A stretch of DNA of 39,552 nucleotides from Baffinella frigidus. Its lineage: Eukaryota > Cryptophyceae > Cryptomonadales > Baffinellaceae. Of this stretch, positions 11,601 to 18,100 are shown in pieces. Position 1 is the stretch's first letter. Every line of letters starts with the position of its first letter. Location of the stretch: positions 93,133-132,684 of the forward strand of contig MU646344.1 in NCBI GenBank assembly GCA_026770585.1, read 5' to 3'. The position numbers were made by a program, and so were the translations under genes. The notes beneath the pieces are model-generated. The model worked only from the letters and a program-made list of their open reading frames with translations. It was not told the origin of the DNA and searched no databases.

Positions 11601-11803
11601 GTTTTCAGTCCGTTAGCCTATGAACCCCTGCTCCCACAAAGCATCCGCCCCCTCTGGCGGGGTTTCTCGCCTTCTGAGTAGAAGGCGATGAGAAAAGAGG
11701 CGATGATGAGCGAGAGATAGACAAGCGCGATGAAGATCGAGGCGCCTGAGAGCCCCGGCGCGTAGAAGCGCCGCTTCAGGTTCGCGCTCCAGACCACCGC
11801 CAT
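5597..11803 (-). CDS. TMEM231: TMEM231-like ciliary transition-zone membrane protein
   Basis: This is a homologue of TMEM231, a two-pass membrane protein of the MKS/B9 complex that forms the diffusion barrier at the base of cilia. Exons on the - strand: 11803-11671 (MAVVWSANLKRRFYAPG, then a membrane segment ALVYLSLIIASFLIAFYS), 11249-11129 (LWLKESSYREQPQVEF), 10856-10703 (TVAAMNVMAG... DISISFP), 9608-9456 (VMGVLVFRYVLVNRVRLDM... VPGRRLTIDG), about 6340-6179 (ASRNDTAVLDPVITAW), and 5800-5597 (YVPGFVEVCKFSWIQ followed by the second membrane segment FLFLYILLRPLLVFV). These blocks follow the order and spacing of the family. Phases agree at all joins I could test. Introns 1 and 3 have GC donors (AAG|GCGAGA, CAG|GCATCG). 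One short exon expected between 9456 and 6340 (about 25-30 residues) was not found, and the last exon could end before the stop at 5597. Function is inferred from the family. The gene faces the EEP gene head to head. Confidence 0.85.
5801..6178. repeat. TMEM231 last intron, almost entirely telomere-like repeat
   Basis: Nearly all of this 378 bp intron is GGGTTTA, GGGTTCA, GGGTCCA and GGGTGTA heptamers on the + strand, i.e. CCCTAAA-type on the gene's sense strand. The repeat runs to about ten bases before the acceptor GCAG at 5802-5801. Confidence 0.85.
6442..6605. mobile_element. family A copy 3, in a TMEM231 intron
   Basis: Complete palindrome TAGAGCAACGGCC...GGCCGTTAGCCTA, about 100 bp upstream (sense) of the exon at 6340-6179. 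Confidence 0.9.
6606..7260. other. TMEM231 intron sequence with a long imperfect palindrome
   Basis: Contains a hairpin with arms CGCCACGCAAGAGTGTAGGGC (6889 on) and its complement (to about 7068), enclosing a perfect 26 bp palindrome centred on GAATTC at 7006-7031. The missing TMEM231 exon may be in this stretch, but I could not recognise it. Confidence 0.6.
7380..7800. repeat. dispersed direct repeats in a TMEM231 intron
   Basis: A unit of about 45 bp containing TTGGATTCTGTGTGTCGTGA and CCCGGTTGAGCTGGTGGGG occurs at 7400-7442 and 7749-7790. CGGAACCTCCTGTTCACTTT also occurs at 7620 and 7733. No coding function is evident. Confidence 0.7.
7905..8355. repeat. AT-rich degenerate minisatellite
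   Basis: About 450 bp of irregular units of roughly 20-25 bp built from AACTATCTTAATC and AGTAATTATA. It stands out strongly from the GC-rich surroundings. It is broken at 8100-8180 by GC-rich sequence resembling the 8.6 kb inverted-repeat arm. Confidence 0.85.
8548..8665. repeat. left arm of 118 bp inverted repeat
   Basis: Runs from ACCCTTGCAAGGATCCGGCA through TTCGCGCTCGCTCGCTTCGT to CCAGCAGCGTCCCGA. A nearly identical inverted arm lies at 9176-9294. Confidence 0.85.
8870..9175. repeat. tandem GGGCGCCAGCCATGCGTGCTG units and GGCGGCAGGTGGG units
   Basis: The 23-25 bp unit GCGCCAGCCATGCGTGCTG is repeated about three times from 8880. It is followed by GGCGGCAGGTGGGGCGGGGG repeats and a 30 bp copy (9055-9085) of the 3' end of TMEM231 exon 4 (GGCAAGGGGTTGGCGAGCTT). 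All of this lies between the two inverted arms. Confidence 0.7.
9176..9294. repeat. right arm of 118 bp inverted repeat
   Basis: Inverted partner of 8548-8665, from TCGGGACGCTGCTGGTTTCG to CTTGCAAGGGTTCGGG, with only a few mismatches. The two arms could form a large cruciform. Confidence 0.85.
9352..9429. mobile_element. family A, right half only
   Basis: Starts in the centre at GTTTTGGTCCTAGGATCCC, after a G run, and ends at CCCATTTTCAGGC. It lies 27 bp from the 3' end of TMEM231 exon 4. Confidence 0.8.
9677..9839. mobile_element. family A copy, TMEM231 intron 3, acceptor side
   Basis: Complete palindrome TAGGCTAACGGCC...GGCCGTTACCCTA, 68 bp upstream (sense) of the acceptor at 9609. The same intron holds a second copy near its donor. 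Confidence 0.9.
10140..10290. repeat. telomere-like CCCTAAA tract
   Basis: Degenerate AACCCTAAACC / AACCCCACAACC repeats in TMEM231 intron 3. Here the G-rich strand is the sense strand of the gene. Confidence 0.8.
10503..10665. mobile_element. family A copy, TMEM231 intron 3, donor side
   Basis: Complete palindrome; its edge is 38 bp from the GC donor of exon 3 (10703|10702). Orientation of the central asymmetry is opposite to copies 1 and 2. Confidence 0.9.
11338..11420. repeat. short telomere-like tract
   Basis: ACCCTACACCCTCAACCCAAACC-type repeats in TMEM231 intron 1, about 90 bp upstream of the exon 2 acceptor; G-rich on the sense strand. Confidence 0.75.
11455..11622. mobile_element. 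family A variant (A2 subfamily), TMEM231 intron 1
   Basis: Ends TAGGGTAACGTCCTGAAAAC and diverged complement. Arms GCCTACGGTATTGCCTACGG and a centre with CATAATGTTTCATAGGA. The subfamily (GTCCTGAAA, TTTCATAGGACCCCCC) recurs at 32231, 34768 and 38284. It is 48 bp from the exon 1 donor. Confidence 0.85.
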
Positions 11804-12492
11804 CGTTGCCTGGTGCCCAACCGCCCGCCCGCGCCGTCAGACCCTCGGAGGGTGCTCCCAGGAACACTGTTGGGAACACGTCGTGGCCTTTGGCTCTTCT
11901 GACCCTCTCCCTGGTCCCCTTTCTTGACGGTGGTCTCTGGCTCCTGCCAAAAACACCCCAAAAATGAGCGGGATGAGCGGGATGGGCACTGCTCGGCGCA
12001 CCGTGAGATTGTGGCGGGGATCAAGGGCTCGCCGAGACCGTCTCGCTGCCGTGCGTGCACTGATACATGAGGGAACCTAACGTACAGCGGGTACGCCGCG
12101 TCTCCCGCTGCTCTTGCTGGTCCCGAGCTTTACAATCCACCGCGTTTTCAAAGGAACACAGGCCAAAGAGCGGGAACAGCGATACCCCTTCCCGACGGGA
12201 ACACAGGGAACCAGGAAACGCTGACCTGGTCCGTGCCCGTTCCCGGAAACAGGCCTTGTTTCCGTTCCCTACAGCGCTCCACCCTCCTCCCCGGCGATTT
12301 GCCCGTCCGTTTGCCACGCCAAAAGTGTTCGGCGGCACGACTTTTGGCGTTCGCTGCCGGGGAACTCCGGTGAAATTTGCTGTTGCGCCTCTGGACAGAA
12401 GAGGGTAGTTCCTGCTCTCTCCCCGTGTCCCCAAGCGTGAAGGAACACCGAGAAGGCGCCCCCGGCTCGGGAGATTCGAGACGCTGGTCACG
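11804..12492. promoter_or_regulatory. divergent intergenic region, TMEM231 / EEP
   Basis: The 689 bp between two start codons facing away from each other must hold both promoters and 5' UTRs. I see no TATA box in a convincing position. A short hairpin, ACGCCAAAAGTGTTCGG and CGACTTTTGGCGT, lies at about 12317-12350. CGGGAACA / GTTCCCG motifs recur several times between 12165 and 12260. Regulation cannot be read further. Confidence 0.6.
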
Positions 12493-13731
12493 ATGGCCCC
12501 GCAGCTAGTCAAGGCGCTGCTCTTCCTTGCTGGGATACAGATTCTGACGGCGGCGAGAGCAGAAGCCCTGGGCGCCCTCCCGGCAGAAACGCCAGCCATG
12601 CAGTGCGAAAAGGGGGAAGAGACATGTGTCAGCGAGACGGATTCAGATACGCGTGCGAGCGTCACCATGATGACGTGGAATGTCTGCGGCTTCGACTGCG
12701 ACGGTGGTGCGAACGCTGGCGGCTTAACTAGGGTCGCGGCATTCCTGCGGGACACGCAGAAGTCGGGAGGATTGGACGTCGTGGCCCTCAACGAGCTCAA
12801 CGGGCTGGACGACGAGACTCTGGCAGATCTGGCGAACCAGTCAGGCTTTGCGTACTCCGTTCTCATGCGAGTTCCGAGTGGATATCACCTCGGGATTCTT
12901 AGCCGCGAGAACCTGACGGAAGTGGAGCGGCACACCGCGCCGTTTCACCACGGGCTTCTCGAGGCGTGCAGCTTCGGCGTCCACTGGCTCGTGACGCATC
13001 TCTCCCCGGTCGACTCTGTCGCCAGGCTCCTCGAGACCAAGGCGATCGCTGCGCGCATTCACGCCTTGACATCTACTCCTCAGTCTGTTCCAGTAGTGCT
13101 CCTCGGAGACCTCAACACCCTCTCGCCGCAAGACGACCTGGGGGACCTCGCACAGCTCCTCGACAAGGATCCGCGGTTGCGGCGCAAGTTCCTGGTGCCA
13201 CACCGCCCCGGGACTGCGCCGCGGGTGGACATACGTCCCCTCCAATCACTCCTGGACGCGGGACTTCAGGACATGGCGCCCAACGGATCAGCAACCGTGC
13301 CGACTCATGTGAGCTAGTGCCCCCTCCCCCAATCGCATCCTCACCGGGCTGGCAGCAATGCAGCACCTCCCCATGTCGGTCGTGTCCACACCTACCGCCC
13401 TTGCTGTTCGCACACGGGGTTTGACGTGAGATGCTCTCAGGTGCGCACCGAACACACGTTCTGCGCCAAACCCTGAATCCTGAACCCTAGACCCTAGACC
13501 CTATCATCCCAAACTGAACCCTACACCCGCACGCAGGTGCGGACGGACCCGATGCACGCGTTTGACATGCGGCTGGACTACGCGCTCTACGTCGGAGAGA
13601 AGCTGGCGGCGCGCGCGCCTGCCGAGGCCATGCGCGACGCGAGAACTGCCCTCCTCTCAGACCACTACCCGGTGCGCGGCGCCCTGTGGACGGGTGCGTC
13701 CGACCAAGCGAGCCGGAGCGGCCTTGCGTGA
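12493..13731 (+). CDS. secreted endonuclease/exonuclease/phosphatase family protein
   Basis: Two exons, 12493-13308 and 13537-13731, join in phase 0 at ACTCAT|GTGAGC...ACGCAG|GTGCGG and give 336 residues. Residues 1-25 form a signal peptide (hydrophobic ALLFLAGIQIL, then TAARA). The EEP fold (DNase I, sphingomyelinase, inositol-phosphatase superfamily) is shown by ordered motifs: TWNVCGFD near 58, ALNELNG near 98 (metal-binding Glu), THLS near 169, LLGDLNTL near 205 (Asp and Asn of GDxN), LDYAL in exon 2, and the terminal SDHYPVRG (Asp-His pair). All key catalytic residues appear intact, so a metal-dependent phosphodiesterase in the secretory pathway or outside the cell is likely. The substrate cannot be told. 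The start fits the signal peptide. The gene is divergent from TMEM231. Confidence 0.85.
13468..13530. repeat. telomere-like tract before the EEP exon 2 acceptor
   Basis: AACCCTGAATCC, ACCCTAGACCCTAGACCC and ACTGAACCCTACACCC run to within six bases of the acceptor CGCAG at 13536. Confidence 0.8.
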
Positions 13732-13754
13732 CACCGAGCGAGAGAGCGCGCGAT

Positions 13755-13788
<34 letters not shown>

Positions 13789-13806
13789 AGAGAGAGAGAG
13801 AGAGAG
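13755..13806. repeat. GA microsatellite
   Basis: (GA)n broken by a run of nine G, just downstream of the EEP stop codon. Confidence 0.9.
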
Positions 13807-13889
13807 GCGTGCCAGAGCATCGCTTCCTCTCGGCGGACGGCACCTCGCACGCCCAGAATCGCGATGATGCTAACTCACGAATTACATTG

Positions 13890-14011
13890 TACAGGGGTAC
13901 CTTGCTCATAAGAAACAGCGCCCCCGTAGGACCCTACATTAGGACTATGCCTAGGGCCCCATGGTGGTCCCATGGGAGGTGCAGTTTCTTATGAGCGAGG
14001 TACACCTGTAC
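13890..14011. mobile_element. family B copy 3
   Basis: Complete palindrome TACAGGGGTACCTTGCTCAT...ATGAGCGAGGTACACCTGTA in the 1.4 kb spacer between the EEP and IDI 3' ends. Confidence 0.9.
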
Positions 14012-14190
14012 AGTGTAGAGACCCCCCCCTCCGTGCATCGCCATAGAGTTGTGGGTATCTAGGCTCTGGCGTTGAAGAGAGTGTTGCGCTTGAGAAGGCA
14101 GCCCCCGCGCCAGCAAGGCACTCCTTCATTAGTCAACCATCGAGGCTCGTCACCTGTCCGACCGAGGCTCACAGGCACGGGGACTGTGGG

Positions 14191-14312
14191 TACAGGGGTA
14201 CCTCGCTCCTAAGAAAACGCCCCCCCCCTAGGACCAGCATAGAGCCCTAGGCATAGGCCTACTGTAGGGTCCTACGCTAAGGCGTTTTTTTGTGAGCGCG
14301 GTACCCCTGTAC
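14191..14312. mobile_element. family B copy 4
   Basis: Complete but diverged palindrome; centre in the opposite orientation to copy 1 (CCAGCATAGAGCCCTAGGC). Confidence 0.9.
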
Positions 14313-14515
14313 CTAGGCTCTAAGGAGGCCTACGTGAATCTGCGCCGACGTCCTCATAACCTTGCGTCCTTAGACGCCCTTAGAGCCTAGATTCCCACAG
14401 GGACAGGCCAGCCGCGCGTGCTGCCAGCCTTGTAAGTATCTAGGCTCTAAGGGCATCTAAGGACGCAAGGTTATGAGGACGTCGGCGTAGATTCACTTAA
14501 GCCTCCTAAGTACAT
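14311..14515. repeat. 85 bp inverted repeat with TCTAGGCTCTAAG
   Basis: 14311-14400 and 14433-14515 are inverted copies carrying CTAGGCTCTAAGG, GACGTCCTCATAACCTTGCG and GCCCTTAGAGCCTAGAT. A further diverged copy is at 2597. Confidence 0.8.
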
Positions 14516-14545
14516 TCAGCCTCGGGGACAGGCCAGCTGCCCGTC

Positions 14546-14665
14546 CTTGAGGTCCTTTAGGTTCTTTCAACTCCCCCCACCTTTAGGTCCTTTAGGTTCT
14601 TTTAACTCCCCCCATAGGCAGACACCGGAACTTATCCTGCAGAAAAGGCCATGCGTCCTTTCGGA
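14546..14665. repeat. family D repeat, copy 2, with tandem start
   Basis: The segment CCTTTAGGTTCTTT...AACTCCCCCCA is present twice in tandem before ATAGGCAGACACCGGAACTT and CTGCAGAAAAGGCC. Confidence 0.7.
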
Positions 14666-14714
14666 TCACAACAGGCCCCACGTCTAATGCATCGTCACGT
14701 TCTTGACATGGGGT

Positions 14715-14750
14715 GTACAGGGGTACCTCGCTCATAAGAACCCCCCCCGG
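14715..14750. mobile_element. family B left end only
   Basis: TACAGGGGTACCTCGCTCAT followed by AAGAA and a C run, then unrelated sequence. A truncated element. Confidence 0.75.
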
Positions 14751-14785
14751 CCCTGCGTCTCCCGCCGCGCAACGCTGGCCTATCC

Positions 14786-15003
14786 CTTAAGTGGCCAGTA
14801 GGCGCATACGCCCTACCGTAGGGCCCTAGGACCTGCATACAGGGGTACCTCGCTCATAAGAAACCGCCCCCCCCTAGGACCCTACAGTAGGCCATGTCTA
14901 GGGTCATATGGTGGTCCTATGGGGGGGGCAGTTTCGTATGAGCGAGGTAGCCCTGAAGGACTTCTTGACGGTCAAATTTTACCGGCTGGCCACTTAAGGG
15001 ATA
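14786..15003. mobile_element. family F palindrome interrupted by family B
   Basis: The outer arms are TATCCCTTAAGTGGCCAG and CTGGCCACTTAAGGGATA. Between CCTAGGACCTGCA at 14837 and CTTCTTGACGGTC at 14960 a family B palindrome (14838-14955) has inserted. Intact family F copies at 29197 and 31668 lack this insert. Confidence 0.85.
14838..14955. mobile_element. family B copy nested in family F
   Basis: TACAGGGGTACCTCGCTCAT to GTATGAGCGAGGTAGCCCTG, lying inside the family F arms. This gives a relative age: this B insertion is younger than its F host. Confidence 0.85.
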
Positions 15004-15161
15004 TACCACATCAAAATGCTTTTGGAGGCTCGTTCTTGAATTTAGTACCAGGGATTGAAGTGTAGGATGCCTTGATGTTCCGAGCCCCCCGGGAAAAAGA
15101 TGAATTTACTACACGAGGTTTTACAGCGGTTTGGTAACACGGGCCACCGTCGCGTGGCGTC

Positions 15162-18100
15162 TTAGCTCTGGAGAGAGTGGATGGTCCCCGTGTCCTTGGC
15201 CTCCTCGACCTTGCCAGTTAGGATCGCGTCCCACCACTTGGGCAGAAGCTCGACCGAGCACGCCCGGAACCTGCACACACACGCTGCCCATGTCAGACTT
15301 CGCACGGCACGCGCAGGGTGCCTGCCACTACAGGGGTACCTCGCTCATGAGAAACCGCCCCCCCCTAGGACCCTACAACAGGACTATGCCTCGCTCATAA
15401 GAAACCGCCTCCCCCTAAGACCCTACAGTAGGACCATGCCGAGGGCCCTATTGTGATCCTAGGGGGGGGGGCGGTTTCTTATGAGCGAGGTACCCCTGTA
15501 CAGGGGTACCTCGCTCATAAGAAACCGCCCCCCCCCCCTAGGACCACCACAGGGCCCTAGGCGTAGGCCTGCTGTACGGTCCTAGGTGGGGGCGGTTTCT
15601 TGTGAGCGAGGTACCCCAGTACTCTCGCGCCTCCTGAATCCGAGGTCCCCGAGGCAGGCTGTCAGATGTGAGACAGACTGTCTTACCAAGACAGTCTGTC
15701 TCACACCTTACCAACGCCGCAGCGCTGCGGCGATTATGACATAATCCTGTACATTCTTACGCTGCGGCGTACAGGATCCTGTACATTCGGGAGGAGCTCC
15801 TCCCGCACGAGCACCCCCCGGGCGGTTGCTTGCACCTCTACAGGGTACCTCGCTCATGAGACGCCCCCCCCCCTAGGACGACCGTAGGGCCCTGGTAGGC
15901 CTACTGTAGGGTCCTAGGGGGGAGCGCTTTCTGATGAGCGAGGTACAGGGGTACCTCGCTCATAAGAAACCGCTCCCCCCTAGGACCCTACAGTAGGCCT
16001 ATGCCTAGGGCCCTACGAAAGTCATAGGGGGGGGGGCGTTTCTTATGAGCAAGGTACCCCTGTACCCCTCTCCTGCCTGGTCCACGCTGCTTCCCTCCCT
16101 CAGAGATGTTACAGGGGTGTCCGGGCTATCCCTTCAGTGGCCATGCGGTCAAATTTGACCGCATGGAGATCGTAGGTAGAGCGCTGTGCAGAGAAGTTGG
16201 CCACCGAAAAATGGGGAAATGGGGAAATTGGAGCCATTTTGTCCACTTTTGAGAAATTCATGGTACTAGATTTCTCAAAAGTTGACAAAATGGCTCCAAT
16301 TTCTCGATTTTCCATTATTTCCCGTGGCCAACTTCTCTGCACAGCGCTCTAGGTCCTCGGGTTCTACGGTAGGGTGTACGCGCCTACTCGCCTCTTGAGG
16401 GATGATAACACCCTTGGCCGAGTCTCGGTCGGGGTATGTGTTCTTACACTAGTAACTAGTTCCTGAGGGTTGGTTGGACGCAAGGTTTAGTCAACCCGCC
16501 GGAACTTTAAGTTCCGGCACACACAAATCCGGGGCGGGTTGTCAACTTATGGGTCCGTGTATCCCAGACATCCCTGTATGCAGCGATGGTGTCGACACGC
16601 GAGGGGGGGGGGATGAGCCTCGGTCAGACAGGTAGCGAGCCTCGGCCATGGGCCAGGTCGCGAGCCTCTAGTTGACTGATGTGAAGGGTCAACGAACTCA
16701 GTTTGGGTTCAGGTCTCAGGAGGGTCCCGGGACGGGCCGCGGGGCAGGGGAGGGTGACCAGGGAGAGAGCATGAGCTCGCCTTTCTCCTCGGCAGCCAGC
16801 AGCCCTTCCAGCTCCGAGCGCTTCAGGTACCGCACCTCGGATACCTACCGCCCCCGCAGGACCACACTCAGTCTCACGCGGGGCAACACCGGACTCTCCC
16901 CTGCCGGCTCGGGAGGGCGTCGGGCGAGGGCATGGAGAGAACGGGGGGGGCTTGGGGGGGGGTGATGGGGGTCGGTGTGATGGGGGTAGGAGGTGGAGTT
17001 AGAATCCATGGGGAAAAAGCTCGTATGAGCGGCCGACACGGGGTACAGCAAGTGGCACAATGCGTCGAGCATGTGCGGTGCTGACGCTAGTTGTTTGGCA
17101 ATACATTATTACTCTCTCTGCCGCCCCCTCACACGCCCATTCTGTCAGAGCACGCCCCTACTGTCACAAAAGGTTAGGGTTTCGGGCATAGCAATCAGAG
17201 TTTGGGGTATAGGGTTTAGGATTTAGGGTTCAGGGTTCAGAGTGTGGGGTTCAGAGTGGATGGTTGAGGGTTGAGGATGAAGAGTTGAGGGTTGAAGATT
17301 GAGGGCGGACGGTTGAGGGTTGAGGGTTGAGGATTGAGGTCGGAAGGCGCTGCTTAAGTGCCCGGCAGTGCCGATTGCACCCCCGGCAGGCCACACGAGG
17401 ATGCTAGAGGGGCCTATTTAAAACCGATAAGCTTTTAAAAGAGGGCATCTATGTAGTAACTTTCTTTGAATGGTCACGTGACTCTGCTCGAATTGCACAG
17501 TCAGGAGGTTACTTTATCTTATCCTGGTACACATATTTACAACCCCACATGTAAATAGGCCCCTCTAGCACCCCCGGCAGGTGCATCATTGCAGCGACGC
17601 CGATAATCGCCGCCATTTTTTCAGTCGCGTGACTGACAAAATGCAAGGGGCGAGCAGCCCCAGGGAGGTCTTGCCGGACGAAGGCCAGGGGCATCTCACA
17701 GCTCATGGACCGCCCGGGGGAGCGTGCCGTGCCAACACGGTCCAGGCTACTTTAGACGTGACCGGGAGCAATCATAAGTTGACACACGGGAAGAACGTAC
17801 AGGATCCTGTACATTCTGCCAAAAGTTGACTCACGCCTACTGACGAGTTGACTTTCGCGATTGACCACCCTCAGGTCTAGCGTAGGTGAGGGGCGTGGGG
17901 TGTCTTCTGCCGGATGCCTTGAAAGAGCATCAGGTGGCGCATACCCCGCTCGGGGGCGCGTGCCCATATATGATGTATTTGTGAAGGGTGAATGAGCCTA
18001 CTACTTTTTTTTACATATATATATATATATATAAGCCGACTTTTAAAAAATACTTTTAAGTGCCACCATGCTGTGGTGTGCCTGGGAGCGCTGGTGGGCG

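Noticed and set aside
12021-12866. 281-codon open frame on the - strand over the EEP start
   Set aside because: It overlaps the EEP coding region on the other strand, and its protein shows no recognisable motif. The + strand frame has a signal peptide and all EEP motifs.
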